64,000 nucleotides of DNA, taken from contig NZ_CP041692.1 in NCBI RefSeq assembly GCF_007362775.1, positions 2,232,001 through 2,296,000 of the forward strand, written 5' to 3'. The translations under genes and the position numbers were made by a program. This DNA comes from Microlunatus elymi. GTDB taxonomy: Bacteria; Actinomycetota; Actinomycetes; Propionibacteriales; Propionibacteriaceae. The notes below the pieces were generated by a model. It was given only the letters and a program-made list of their open reading frames with translations, ran no database searches and was not told the origin of the DNA. Shown piece after piece: positions 45,050 to 54,063 of this stretch (within the stretch, counting starts at the first letter, position 1; the number at the start of each line of letters is the position of its first letter).

Positions 45050-45904
45050 CTACAGCCAGGTTTCGATGGTGGCGCCGACCGCGGAATCTGCGTTGCTGCC
45101 GATCACCTCGGCGTCGAGGTCGAGCAGGTCCGGGTGGCCATGGGCCATCACGTGCGGCATGCCGACCCAGCGCAGCATCTCCAGATCGTTCGGCATGTCC
45201 CCGAACGCGGCGACGTCCGCGGCCGGCACACCGAGTTGATCACACAGCCGCGCCAGCGTCGCCGCCTTGCTCACACCCGCCGCCGACACCTCGACCAACG
45301 GCCGGGTGGGGGACGAGTGCGTCGCGGTCAGCCGGTCGCCGAGCACCCGGGCGACCTCGGCCGTGAACCGGTCCACGTCCCCGGACTCCTGCAGTACCAG
45401 CAGCTTGACGAAGTCACCGTCGGCGACCAACTCGGGCAGTTCGCCGACGTAGCGATGCGGATCGTCGGGTGCGATGAACAGCTCCTCGCAACCGTGGAAG
45501 TCGACGTAGCGCTGCTCGTAGCCGGCCCTGGCGCCGGAGTCGACGCCGAAAGCGATGCCGTCGAGCTCGCCGCGGAGTGCGGAGAACGCCTCGGCGGCGA
45601 GCCGGTGGTCGATGGCCGTGACCGACAGCACCAGATCCCGGCCGACGTCGTACGTCATCGCGCCGTTGCTGGCGATCACGATCGCGTGCGTACGCCGCAG
45701 CCCACGGATCGGCTCCAGGAAGCGGATCGGCCGGCCGGTAGCGAAGACGACCGGGATCCCGGCGTCCTCGGCAGCTCGTACGGCGGCGACGTTGCGTTCG
45801 CTGACCGTCCCGTCCGGTGACAGGAACGTGCCGTCCAGGTCGGACACGATCAGCCGGGGCGGCTTGGTCCGGACGGGGCGGGGTGTGGTCAGTTCGGAGG
45901 TCAC
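45050..45904 (-). CDS. HAD-superfamily Cof-type sugar-phosphatase-like hydrolase
   Basis: 284 residues. Motif I IVSDLDGTFLS, motif II VVFATGRPI, C-terminal VSKAATLARLCDQLGVPAADVAAFGDMPNDLEML with the metal Asp pair: the Cof (IIB cap) subfamily. Substrate is a small phosphorylated compound, not predictable. GTG 45904 lies two bases after the stop of the proline-rich protein gene, so translation is probably coupled. A 7-base inverted repeat (GCTGTAG/CTACAGC) overlaps its stop and may aid termination. Confidence 0.88.
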   Translation of the reverse strand: MTSELTTPRPVRTKPPRLIVSDLDGTFLSPDGTVSERNVAAVRAAEDAGIPVVFATGRPIRFLEPIRGLRRTHAIVIASNGAMTYDVGRDLVLSVTAIDHRLAAEAFSALRGELDGIAFGVDSGARAGYEQRYVDFHGCEELFIAPDDPHRYVGELPELVADGDFVKLLVLQESGDVDRFTAEVARVLGDRLTATHSSPTRPLVEVSAAGVSKAATLARLCDQLGVPAADVAAFGDMPNDLEMLRWVGMPHVMAHGHPDLLDLDAEVIGSNADSAVGATIETWL

Positions 45905-45906
45905 GG

Positions 45907-46977
45907 CTACAGCTTCGATCTCGGCGATTGACTGGCGTTCGCGCTGCCGGTTGCGGTCGGCTCTCCACCACCACCGGATTGGGTGCCACTCGGGCTCGGC
46001 GAGGCCGACGCCGATCCGCTCTGTGACGGTGACGCGGACCCCGGCGACGGCGAGCCCGACTGCGGAGAGGGCGACCCGGACTGCGGCGACGGCGAACCGG
46101 ACTGCGGCGACGGCGAACCGGACTGCGGCGACGGCGAACCGGACTGCGGCGACGCCGAACTGGACTGCGGCGGCGGGCTGCCCGATCCGCCGGTCGGCGG
46201 CGGCGGCGACTGCGGCGGCTGGTTGTGAAAGATCAAGATCGCGATCAGTACGGCGAGCGCGGCCAGCAGCAACATCAGGAACCAGGACACCAGGATCGTC
46301 CGCCAACCGGCCCGGTCGAACCGGCCCGGCCAGGGCAGCGGCCACAGCCGGGAAAGTCCCGGCTTCACCTTGTCGATCCAGTACAGCTGATAGTCCGGTC
46401 CGGAGGGCGCGCCCTGCTGGGGCAACCAGCTGAGCTGGACCTCGTTCAGGATCCGTTCCGCCTCGCCGGCCGCAGCCGGGGTCCCGTCGTAGGCGAGTGC
46501 CGCCCACGGAGCGACCGGGCGATCGTCCGGAGCAATCGGATCGTCGTCCTCGGGGCGGAACTTCCGGCCGAGCCGGCCGGTGTTCTGTCCCTGCCCACCG
46601 CGGGCTACCACGGTGTCGATGTGCAGCTCGTTGATCAGTCCGGCGAACCGGTCCCGAGCCGCGGGATCGGCAGCGGCCCCCTCGGACAGCAGCAGCACCA
46701 TCACTGGCGTGTTGTCATCCGCGTGTCCGGTGTACGCGACGCCGGCCGGCACCGCGCCGAGTCGTCCGTCGATCCAGAAGTCGCCGATCTTCGGCGGGTC
46801 GTCCGGCAGCAGCGGGCTGATGTAGACGGCGTCGTCCGGACCGGGTAGGTCGCCGGGCACGTCGCCTCCCGGAAGGTCGGACCCGAGCCCGCCGCCATCC
46901 GATGAACTGGGCGTGGAGGCGTCGGGGTCGTCCGGGTCGGGCCGGGGGCCCGGGCTCTCGGGCGGCAGGTTCGACAT
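45907..46977 (-). CDS. Single-span membrane protein with a Ser/Pro/Gln repeat tail
   Basis: 356 residues. A cytoplasmic N-terminal part (1-225, acidic and Pro-rich start, then GDFWIDGRLGAVPAGVAYTGHADDNTPVMVLLL), one membrane segment (228-250), and an outside tail rich in SGSPSPQ heptads coded by 21-base DNA repeats. No enzyme motif. ATG 46977 has GGGAG upstream; an in-frame ATG lies at 46992. Divergent from the MoxR operon. Function unknown; the region around residues 60-125 looks like a conserved domain. Confidence 0.75.
   Translation of the reverse strand: MSNLPPESPGPRPDPDDPDASTPSSSDGGGLGSDLPGGDVPGDLPGPDDAVYISPLLPDDPPKIGDFWIDGRLGAVPAGVAYTGHADDNTPVMVLLLSEGAAADPAARDRFAGLINELHIDTVVARGGQGQNTGRLGRKFRPEDDDPIAPDDRPVAPWAALAYDGTPAAAGEAERILNEVQLSWLPQQGAPSGPDYQLYWIDKVKPGLSRLWPLPWPGRFDRAGWRTILVSWFLMLLLAALAVLIAILIFHNQPPQSPPPPTGGSGSPPPQSSSASPQSGSPSPQSGSPSPQSGSPSPQSGSPSPQSGSPSPGSASPSQSGSASASPSPSGTQSGGGGEPTATGSANASQSPRSKL
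46058..46162. repeat. 21-base coding tandem repeat (five units)
   Basis: Units of GACTGCGGCGACGGCGAACC plus G: three exact copies (46079-46141) with a diverged copy on each side. It encodes the SPSPQSG heptads of the tail protein. Confidence 0.85.
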
Positions 46978-47151
46978 CGGCTCCCATCTCATCACAGTCG
47001 GGTCCGTCGGCTGCGCTCGGACCGGGTTCGGGCACCCATTCTGCCCGCTCCGAGGACCGCGCCGTCGCAGCCGGATCCGATCGGCCGGCGCTGCCGCCGC
47101 AACCTGCGCCTTGGAGCAGAACTTTGGTCGACGACCGAGGCGGCTAGCCTG
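46978..47151. other. Intergenic region between the tail-protein and MoxR operons
   Basis: No gene seen on either strand. A TAGCCT box near 47145 faces right and precedes a small open frame at 47152. Confidence 0.4.
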
Positions 47152-47376
47152 GTGACCGGCGGGGCACCGGGCACTCCGCAGACGACGTACGGCGGCCGAA
47201 GTGCGCAGCATCACTCACCCGGAAGTCCGGCGGACGGCAGCGGCAGCTGGACGGACGTAATGCAAGAATGTTGCGCGGCGGGCGTCCTGCCGTCCACCGA
47301 CCCACAGCCGATGCACAGCATGGTCAGGTACTACCTGAGGTGCACGACCGAGTTCCGATCCAGGAGTAGCGCGTGA
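47152..47376 (+). CDS. Possible small leader ORF upstream of moxR
   Basis: 74 codons from GTG 47152, one base after a TAGCCT -10-like box. It ends with a GTGA overlap on the moxR start. Contains three cysteines (MQECCAAG, YYLRC) and no known domain. Such open frames arise by chance at this GC content; the overlap is the only positive argument. Confidence 0.25.
   Translation: MTGGAPGTPQTTYGGRSAQHHSPGSPADGSGSWTDVMQECCAAGVLPSTDPQPMHSMVRYYLRCTTEFRSRSSA
47324..47338. promoter_or_regulatory. Palindrome before the MoxR operon
   Basis: TCAGGTACTACCTGA is a 15-base palindrome with a central odd base. It ends 34 bases before the moxR GTG. Possible operator. Confidence 0.4.
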
Positions 47377-48608
47377 GCAGTCCGCAATATCCGCCGCCCG
47401 GCCAGTCAGCGCCGGCGCCGTACCCGCAGGCACAGCCGGGCGCGACGCAGCCGGGATCCGACGGAATGGCGACCGGTCATGCACAGCAACCGGGGCACGC
47501 AGAGCAACACGGCTACTCCCAGCACCAGGGACAGTCGCGTCCGGGCCAGACGCCGGCACCGGGCCAGCCCCGTCAGCCGGTGCCGACCGGTGCCAACGCG
47601 GAGTCGGCGAAGCTGCTCCGGGAGGCGATGGGTCAGGTCCAGCGGGTCATCGTCGGCCAGGAACACATGGTCGAACAGCTGATGGTCGGCCTGCTGGCGA
47701 AGGGGCACATCCTGCTCGAGGGTGTCCCCGGTGTGGCCAAGACCCTGGCGGTACGAAGCTTCTCCACCGTGGTCGGCGGTGCGTTCTCGCGGATCCAGTT
47801 CACCCCGGACCTGGTGCCGTCCGACATCGTCGGTACCCGGATCTACCGGGCCAGCCAGGAGAAGTTCGACATCGAGCTCGGTCCGGTGTTCGTCAACTTC
47901 GTACTGGCCGACGAGATCAACCGGGCACCCGCCAAGGTGCAGTCGGCGATGCTGGAGCTGATGGCCGAGGGCCAGGTCTCGATCGGCGGCGAGACGCACA
48001 TCCTGCCGAAGCCGTTCATCGTGATCGCGACCCAGAACCCGGTCGAGTCCGAGGGCGTCTACCCGCTGCCGGAAGCCCAGCGTGACCGGTTCCTGCTCAA
48101 GGTCGACGTGCCCTACCCGCGTGGCAACGAGGAGTTCGAGATCCTGCGGCGGATGAGCGTCGAGCCGCCGACGGCGACGCCGGTACTCGACCCGGAGAAG
48201 ATCCGCGAACTGCAGAAGAAGGCCTCCGACGTCTTCGTGCACAACTTGGTCGCCGAATACATCGTCCGGCTGGTGATGGCCACCCGTACCCCGGCCGAGT
48301 TCAATCTGCCCGACCTGACCTCGGTGATCCAGATCGGCTGCTCGCCGCGAGCCACCCTCGGTCTGGTCGCCGCGGCCCGGGCGCTGGCGCTGATCCACGG
48401 CCGCGACTACGTGCTGCCGACCGACGTCCAGGCCGTGGCCAGGGACGTGATGGCGCACCGGATCGTGCTCGGCTTCGACGCCGTCGCCGACAACGTGTCC
48501 ACCACCCAGGTGGTGGAGCGGATCGTCGCCATGGTGCCGCCGCCCACCCCGGTCTGGAATTCGGATCGCGGCAGCCAGCAGCATCAGCCGCAGCCGAACT
48601 ACCGCTGA
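47373..48608 (+). CDS. MoxR-family AAA+ ATPase (module 1)
   Basis: 411 residues. A Gln/Pro/His-rich N-terminal tail (1-75) precedes the AAA+ core: Walker A GVPGVAKT (117-124), Walker B FVLADEIN (Asp180-Glu181), sensor ATQNPVESEG. MoxR ATPases act as chaperones with vWA-domain partners, which follow here: DUF58 then two vWA proteins. GTG 47373 has AGGAGT upstream. Confidence 0.93.
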   Translation: MSSPQYPPPGQSAPAPYPQAQPGATQPGSDGMATGHAQQPGHAEQHGYSQHQGQSRPGQTPAPGQPRQPVPTGANAESAKLLREAMGQVQRVIVGQEHMVEQLMVGLLAKGHILLEGVPGVAKTLAVRSFSTVVGGAFSRIQFTPDLVPSDIVGTRIYRASQEKFDIELGPVFVNFVLADEINRAPAKVQSAMLELMAEGQVSIGGETHILPKPFIVIATQNPVESEGVYPLPEAQRDRFLLKVDVPYPRGNEEFEILRRMSVEPPTATPVLDPEKIRELQKKASDVFVHNLVAEYIVRLVMATRTPAEFNLPDLTSVIQIGCSPRATLGLVAAARALALIHGRDYVLPTDVQAVARDVMAHRIVLGFDAVADNVSTTQVVERIVAMVPPPTPVWNSDRGSQQHQPQPNYR

Positions 48609-48625
48609 CACCTTCTCGGAGACCC

Positions 48626-49726
48626 GTGTCGTATCCAGCTCATCCGGACTTCCCGCCGCCGACCGGCGCACCGGCTGCGCCACCGCAGCCGGCGTTCGTC
48701 GCGCCCGATCAGGCTCCGGGCGCGGTCGGCTCGGTCGTCGGGATGCCGTCCAAGCCGACCATTCCGCTGAACAAGCTCGCCCCGGAGGCGGCGCTGCGCC
48801 GGCTCGAGCTGACCATCGTACGGAGGCTGGAGGGCTTCCTGCAGGGCGATCATCTCGGACTGCTGCCCGGCCCCGGCACCGACGCCCACGACGCCCGGAT
48901 CTACCAGCCCGGCGAGGACGACGTCCGCAAGATCGACTGGAACGTCACCGCCCGGACCACCGTTCCGCACGTCCGCGACACCATCGCCGACCGCGAATTG
49001 GAAGTGTGGGCGCTGCTGGACGTCACCCCGTCGATGAACTGGGGCACCGAGGGCGTCACCAAACGCGATCTCGGCATCGCCGCGATCGCCACCATCGGCT
49101 TCCTCAGCCAGAAGCAGGGCGACCGGTTCGGCGGCTACATCATGCGGCCGGACAGCATGCGTCGGCTGCCGGCCCTGTCCGGCCGGTCCGCACTGTACGG
49201 CCTGCTGCGCAAGATGTTGACAGAACCGTTCGTGCCCGATCACGCCCGTGGCTCGTTCAGCCTGGCGCGGGGGATCGAGCAGTTGGCGCGCACCCAGCGC
49301 CGCCGCGGTCTGCGGGTGGTCGTCTCCGACTTCCTCACCCCCGGTGATCATGAGCTGGATCCCAACGTCGAACCCGAGTGGGAACGGTCGATGCGCCGGC
49401 TCGCCGTACGCAATCAGGTGCTGGCGATCGAGGTGGTGGACAAGCGGGAGATCGAGTTCCCCGATGTCGGCGAGATGCTGATCCGGGACCCCGAGACCGA
49501 CTTCGAGCGTTATGTGAACACCGGTGACGATGCTGCCCGAGCCCGGATGGACGCGGCCAGCGCGGCACAACGGGAACGGATCCGGATCTCCTTGCGGCGG
49601 GCCGGCGTCGGGCACATCCAACTGCGCACCGACCGGGACTGGGTGCAGGACATCGCCCGTTTCGTGCTGGCCTATCGCCGCGTCGCCAGCATGTTGCACG
49701 CACCGCCTCAGGGAGTCGCCAAATGA
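48626..49726 (+). CDS. DUF58 domain protein (module 1)
   Basis: 366 residues. The DUF58 core motif is DDVRKIDWNVTARTTVPHVRD, followed by a vWA-like strand VWALLDVTPSMNWG. Soluble; no membrane segment. In MoxR modules the DUF58 protein is thought to be a partner or substrate of the ATPase. GTG 48626 after GGAGACC; the stop overlaps the next start (ATGA). Confidence 0.9.
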   Translation: MSYPAHPDFPPPTGAPAAPPQPAFVAPDQAPGAVGSVVGMPSKPTIPLNKLAPEAALRRLELTIVRRLEGFLQGDHLGLLPGPGTDAHDARIYQPGEDDVRKIDWNVTARTTVPHVRDTIADRELEVWALLDVTPSMNWGTEGVTKRDLGIAAIATIGFLSQKQGDRFGGYIMRPDSMRRLPALSGRSALYGLLRKMLTEPFVPDHARGSFSLARGIEQLARTQRRRGLRVVVSDFLTPGDHELDPNVEPEWERSMRRLAVRNQVLAIEVVDKREIEFPDVGEMLIRDPETDFERYVNTGDDAARARMDAASAAQRERIRISLRRAGVGHIQLRTDRDWVQDIARFVLAYRRVASMLHAPPQGVAK

Positions 49727-50763
49727 TCATCGCAGCGCAGCTGAGCTCGCTGCCGCAATTGATCATGAGCCCGTTGACGACCGGCGGCTCGCTGATCATG
49801 GCGCCGATGTTCTCCTTCGAGAACCCCAACCGATTGCTGCTGTGGTTGGTGATTCCGCTGCTGGTGGTCGGCTACATCCTGGCCATGCGGTTCCGCAACC
49901 GGCGCGGCATGCGCTTCACCAACACCTCGATGTTGGACGTGGTGATGCCGAAGCAGTCGCAGTGGCGCCGGCATCTTGCGGTGGCGTTGTCGATCTTGAG
50001 TCTGATCACCCTGACGGCGGCCTTCGCCAAGCCGCAGGCCGAGGTGATGGTGCCGCGGGAGCGGGCCACCGTCGTCCTGGTGATCGACTCGTCCCGGTCG
50101 ATGACCGCCACCGACGTGAAGCCGAATCGGCTGGACGCGGCGAAGACCGCGGCCAAGGAGTTCGTCGACAAGCTGCCGGCCAAGTACAACGTGTCGGTGG
50201 TGTCGATGGCCGGTGCGGTGTCGATCCTGGTGCCGCCGACTCTTGATCATCAGAACGTCAATCGGGCGATCGACACGATTCAGCCGCAGGACTCGACAGC
50301 GATCGGCGAGGGCATCGACACCGCGTTGCGGGCGATCGACCAGGCACCGAAGGATCCGAAGAATCCCAAGCAGACCGCGCCCGGAGCGATCGTGATGCTC
50401 AGTGACGGCGAGAACACCGCGGGTCGGGCGCCGTTGCAGGCCGCGGCCGAGGCCAAGCAGCGCAAGGTGCCGATCTACACCATCGCGTACGGCACCGAGA
50501 ACGGCTACGTCGATCTGGACGGCAAGCGCTACACGGTCCCACCGGACACCGAACTGATGAAGCAGATCGCCGAGACCACCGGCGGCCGGACCTTCTCCGC
50601 CGACAGTCTGGGCGAGCTGAAGAAGGTGTACGAGAACATCGGCTCGGCGGTCGGCTATGTCAAGGCGAATCGGGAGATCACCTCCCGGTTCGCGGGTTAC
50701 GGACTGGCTCTGGCCGTGCTGGCAGCACTCGGGGCGATTTCCCTCGGAGCGAGGTGGCCGTGA
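49723..50763 (+). CDS. vWA-domain membrane protein, BatA-like (module 1)
   Basis: 346 residues. Two membrane segments (about 39-55 and 86-102), a vWA domain with MIDAS VIDSSRSMTATD (Asp122, Ser124, Ser126), and a C-terminal segment before GARWP. The vWA domain faces outside by prediction. It is a close paralogue of the next gene. The start overlaps the DUF58 stop. Confidence 0.9.
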   Translation: MIIAAQLSSLPQLIMSPLTTGGSLIMAPMFSFENPNRLLLWLVIPLLVVGYILAMRFRNRRGMRFTNTSMLDVVMPKQSQWRRHLAVALSILSLITLTAAFAKPQAEVMVPRERATVVLVIDSSRSMTATDVKPNRLDAAKTAAKEFVDKLPAKYNVSVVSMAGAVSILVPPTLDHQNVNRAIDTIQPQDSTAIGEGIDTALRAIDQAPKDPKNPKQTAPGAIVMLSDGENTAGRAPLQAAAEAKQRKVPIYTIAYGTENGYVDLDGKRYTVPPDTELMKQIAETTGGRTFSADSLGELKKVYENIGSAVGYVKANREITSRFAGYGLALAVLAALGAISLGARWP

Positions 50764-51755
50764 TGTTGATCATGAATCCGCAGTTGATCATGACGCCGAT
50801 GCTGTCGTTCCTGGCGCCGAGCAGGTTGTGGCTGTTGCTGCTGATCCCGGCGCTGGTGGTGCTCTACCTGGCGATCTACCGGCGCAAGGCGCAGAAGAAG
50901 AAGCGTCAGGTCGGGCAGACCATGCTGGACTTCGTCATCCCGAAGGAGCTGCCGTGGAAGCGGCACGTCGCCGTCGGGTTGTCGATCTTGAGCCTGCTCA
51001 CCCTGACCGTCGCCTTCGCCAAGCCGAAGGACACCGTCGAGGTGCCGCGAGAGCGGGCGACGGTGGTGGTCACCATCGACGTGTCGAATTCGATGATGGC
51101 CCAGGACGTGAAGCCGGACCGGCTGACCGCCGCCAAGCGGGGCGCGATTCAGTTCGTGGAGAATCTGCCGGACAAGTTCAACGTCGCGGTGGTCGAGTTC
51201 GCCGGGACCGCGACCACCCTGGTGACGCCGACCACCGATCACGGTGCGGCGATCGCGGCCATCAACAGCATGCAACTGCAGCCGTCGACGGCGATCGGTG
51301 AGGGCATCTACACCTCGCTGGCCGCGCTGGCGCAGGCGCCGCCCGATCCGGACAACCCGAAGAGCAAGCCGCCGGCCCGGATCGTGCTGCTGTCCGACGG
51401 CAAAACCCAGGTCGGCCGGCCCGCCTCACAGGCAGCCAAGGCGGCTCGTGATCAGAACGTGCCGATCTACACCATCGCGTACGGGACCCCGGACGGCTAC
51501 ATCGACGTCAACGGCACCCGGCAGCCGGTCCCGGTGGACCGTGCCGAGCTGGCTCAGGTGGCCCGGATCTCCGGTGGCGAGGCGTATCGGGCCGAGTCGG
51601 CCGGTGAGCTGCGGCAGGTCTACAAGGACATCGGATCCTCGGTCGGCAAGGTGAAGGTGGACAAGGAGGTCACCGCCCGCTGGGCCGGCTTCGGTCTCGC
51701 CTTCGCCATCCTCGCCGCCGTCGGCATGATCTCCCTCGGCGCCCGCTGGCCCTGA
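50763..51755 (+). CDS. vWA-domain membrane protein, BatB-like (module 1)
   Basis: 330 residues. Same layout as its upstream paralogue: two N-terminal membrane segments, MIDAS TIDVSNSMMAQD (Asp106, Ser108, Ser110), C-terminal segment ending SLGARWP. It arose by tandem duplication. ATG 50763 overlaps the previous stop (TGATG); in-frame GTGs lie at 50754 and 50760. No TPR protein (BatC/D) follows. Confidence 0.9.
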   Translation: MLIMNPQLIMTPMLSFLAPSRLWLLLLIPALVVLYLAIYRRKAQKKKRQVGQTMLDFVIPKELPWKRHVAVGLSILSLLTLTVAFAKPKDTVEVPRERATVVVTIDVSNSMMAQDVKPDRLTAAKRGAIQFVENLPDKFNVAVVEFAGTATTLVTPTTDHGAAIAAINSMQLQPSTAIGEGIYTSLAALAQAPPDPDNPKSKPPARIVLLSDGKTQVGRPASQAAKAARDQNVPIYTIAYGTPDGYIDVNGTRQPVPVDRAELAQVARISGGEAYRAESAGELRQVYKDIGSSVGKVKVDKEVTARWAGFGLAFAILAAVGMISLGARWP

Positions 51756-51760
51756 TCCCT

Positions 51761-51844
51761 CGCGCACCTGCAGCGCTCCCGCGCACCTTCGTACCACCGA
51801 ATTCCTTCCCGCGCACCCGCGGCGCTCCCGCGCACCTTCGTACC
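51761..51844. repeat. Extragenic repeat (TCCCGCGCAC family), copy 2
   Basis: Two 35-base units, 51761-51795 and 51810-51844, match at 33 of 35 positions. Each contains GCGCTCCCGCGCACCTTCG. It lies between the vWA operon and the predicted nuclease gene. Confidence 0.8.
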
Positions 51845-51907
51845 CGGCGGGAACGGGCCTGTGGATAGCCGGAGCTCATTCGCCGGGATTTCTGGTGGGC
51901 TGGGCAC

Positions 51908-52837
51908 ATGGCAGAACTCGGGACGACGGCGTCGACGAGAGACCTGAGATTGCGCGGCTACACCCCGCGCGACCTGGGGCGGTTGGTACGCCGTGGAGAG
52001 ATTGATCGCATTCGTCGCGGCGTGTACGCAGAACCGCAGCGACAGTTCGCGCGCGAGGACGAGCGGCAGCGGGATGTACACCGGCGACAGGTGCTCGCGG
52101 CCGTCCAGCAATTGGCCCTGGACGCGTGTGTCAGCCACCTGTCGGCAGCCGTGATCCATGACCTTCCGGTGCCGCCGGGTCTGGGAGCGGTTCATGTGAC
52201 GCGTTCGCGGCAGAGCGGCCAGGGCCGGGTCAGCGAGAACGTACACGTTCACGGGGCGCCACTGGCCGACAGCGATCTTGCAGTTGTCGACGGCATCCTG
52301 GTCACGTCGATCGCCCGTACCGTGATCGACAGCGCACGGATGCTGCCAGTCGGCCGAGGGGTCGCGATGGCCGACGCGGCGCTGCACCTGGAGTTGACGA
52401 ACAAGGATGAGCTCGCCACGGTCTCCAGCGCACTCGGCAGGCGGGTCGGGATGCCCCGTGCGCGGAGGGTGATCGAGTTGGCCGACGAGCGGAGCGAAAG
52501 TCCGGGAGAATCGCTGAGTCGAATCGGGTTTCTGGAGAACCACATCCCCGCGCCCGATCTCCAACGCGAGCTGTTCGACGACGACGGTTCCCTGGTCGCG
52601 CGCGTGGACTTCGACTGGGATCGCTACCGCCTGGTCGGTGAGTTCGACGGCAAGATCAAGTACGGCCGTGCGCTGCGTCCGGGCGTGCCGATCGAGGAGA
52701 TCGTGTACGAGGAGAAGCTTCGCGAGGATGCAATCCGGGAGCTGGATCGTGGCGTCCTCAGATGGACCTGGGCCGACATCTTCAGTGGTCGCATGCTGGA
52801 GAAGGTCCGCCGCGCCATCGATCGCGCCGCCAGTTGA
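51908..52837 (+). CDS. AbiEi-type HTH protein fused to a predicted PD-(D/E)xK nuclease-like domain
   Basis: 309 residues. The N-terminal part (1-60: LRLRGYTPRDLGRLVRRGEIDRIRRGVYAEP) resembles the AbiEi antitoxin helix-turn-helix of type IV toxin-antitoxin systems. The C-terminal part has the pattern ESLSR (Glu201), VDFDW (Asp234), GEFDGKIKY (Glu245, Lys249), fitting a Vsr/DUF559-like nuclease fold. No AbiEii toxin gene is adjacent. Such proteins are common in actinobacteria and not characterised. Flanked on both sides by the same extragenic repeat. ATG 51908. Confidence 0.8.
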   Translation: MAELGTTASTRDLRLRGYTPRDLGRLVRRGEIDRIRRGVYAEPQRQFAREDERQRDVHRRQVLAAVQQLALDACVSHLSAAVIHDLPVPPGLGAVHVTRSRQSGQGRVSENVHVHGAPLADSDLAVVDGILVTSIARTVIDSARMLPVGRGVAMADAALHLELTNKDELATVSSALGRRVGMPRARRVIELADERSESPGESLSRIGFLENHIPAPDLQRELFDDDGSLVARVDFDWDRYRLVGEFDGKIKYGRALRPGVPIEEIVYEEKLREDAIRELDRGVLRWTWADIFSGRMLEKVRRAIDRAAS

Positions 52838-52871
52838 TCCGATCAGCTGCGCGTCGCGTACGAGCTCGTTG

Positions 52872-52943
52872 CGCTCCCGCGCACCCGCGGCGCTCCCGCG
52901 CACGTACCAACTTGCGCGAGAGCGCCGCCGGTGCGCGGGAGCG
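52872..52943. repeat. 72-base extragenic palindrome (TCCCGCGCAC family), copy 3
   Basis: Arms 52872-52895 and 52920-52943 match at 23 of 24 positions as reverse complements; the loop itself pairs by CGCGCA/TGCGCG. A further inverted unit GGTGCGCGGGAG lies at 52961-52972. It sits between convergent genes. Confidence 0.85.
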
Positions 52944-52973
52944 GATGGGAGTGTTTCGTAGGTGCGCGGGAGG

Positions 52974-53996
52974 TCAGGTCGGCTGGACCCCTTTGCCGGC
53001 GGTCCGTCGCCAGAGTCCGATCGCCGCCAGTCCGGCCAGCATGGGCACGCCGAGGGTGAAGACCCGCCAGACGACCAGGCCGGCGAAGGCCGGCGCCTCG
53101 ACGGCGGGACCGCCGGACTGGACCAGTGCGGCGATGATGATCGAGTCGACGATGCCGATCCCGCTGAAGGGCAGGATCGTCAGCGGAAAGGCGAACAGGT
53201 AGGCGATGGCGATGTCGGCGATTCCTGCCTCGGAGGTGGAGACACCGACGAATCGCAGGCACAGCACCAGGAGGGACAGGTCGACGGCGAGCATGGCGAC
53301 GATTCCTGCCAGCGACCGGGGAAAGCCGTACCGGAAGCGCTCCGAGATGCGGCTGCGGAAGTCGACGCAGCTCTGCGCCCAGGCATCCGGGTCGACGCTG
53401 CGCCGAAACCTGGCGGCGATCCGGCCGGCCCGGCTGCCCACTCCACGCGCCAGCGCGTCGCTGTGCAGCACCAACGACATGGCCGCCACGATCGCGGCAG
53501 CCACCAGCAAACTGAGGAGGTCGATCCACCGGTAGGACAGGTCGCCGCCGACCACGGCGAGCAGTACGAAGCCGACCAGCGGCACGGAGAAGCGCGCGAT
53601 CATCAGGGTCAGCGTGTTCATCGTGGATCCGGCCAGACCGCGGGCGGCCGCGACGCCCCAGGAGGTGAACATCGCCACTCTCAGGGCATAGTTCGCCGGT
53701 GCCGGCGCGACCGTCGACATCAGGATCGCGCCCAGGTCGTTCTGCGTCGCCCGTCGGATCGAGACACCTTCGATGTAGAAATGCAGCGGGATCGCGTTGA
53801 GCACCTGGCGGCCGGCCACCACGACGAGCAGCACCAGGGGCTGCCACCAGAGCAGATGGCTGAGCGCATCCCGGACCGAGCTCCAGTCGACCGCGCCGAC
53901 CCGGTCGATGATCACGATCGCGACCACGACGGCCAACGCGACCAGCAGCAGCCGCCAGATCCAGCGACGTCGCGGCCGGGTACGCCTCTTCGGCAT
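52974..53996 (-). CDS. Lysylphosphatidylglycerol synthase TM-region/YbhN-like flippase family protein
   Basis: 340 residues. About eight membrane segments after an Arg/Lys-rich start (KRRTRPRRRWIWR). The segments SSVRDALSHLLWWQPLVLLVV, STVAPAPANYALRVAMFTSWG and FAFPLTILPFSGIGIVDSI match the family of integral membrane proteins related to the MprF flippase domain. No synthase domain. Substrate unknown, possibly a lipid. ATG 53996; a GTG at 54005 is also possible. Confidence 0.8.
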   Translation of the reverse strand: MPKRRTRPRRRWIWRLLLVALAVVVAIVIIDRVGAVDWSSVRDALSHLLWWQPLVLLVVVAGRQVLNAIPLHFYIEGVSIRRATQNDLGAILMSTVAPAPANYALRVAMFTSWGVAAARGLAGSTMNTLTLMIARFSVPLVGFVLLAVVGGDLSYRWIDLLSLLVAAAIVAAMSLVLHSDALARGVGSRAGRIAARFRRSVDPDAWAQSCVDFRSRISERFRYGFPRSLAGIVAMLAVDLSLLVLCLRFVGVSTSEAGIADIAIAYLFAFPLTILPFSGIGIVDSIIIAALVQSGGPAVEAPAFAGLVVWRVFTLGVPMLAGLAAIGLWRRTAGKGVQPT

Positions 53997-54063
53997 GCTC
54001 GTCACCTTACGCAACCGAACGGCGTTGCCTGGTTGCCGGAGCGCTGCGGCCGCGCCCGAGCGG

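Noticed and set aside
46058-46162. Short regular repeats as a CRISPR array
   Set aside because: Units are contiguous without spacers and encode a heptapeptide repeat.
51908-52837. A complete type IV AbiE toxin-antitoxin pair
   Set aside because: No AbiEii nucleotidyltransferase gene is adjacent; the C-terminal domain is nuclease-like instead.
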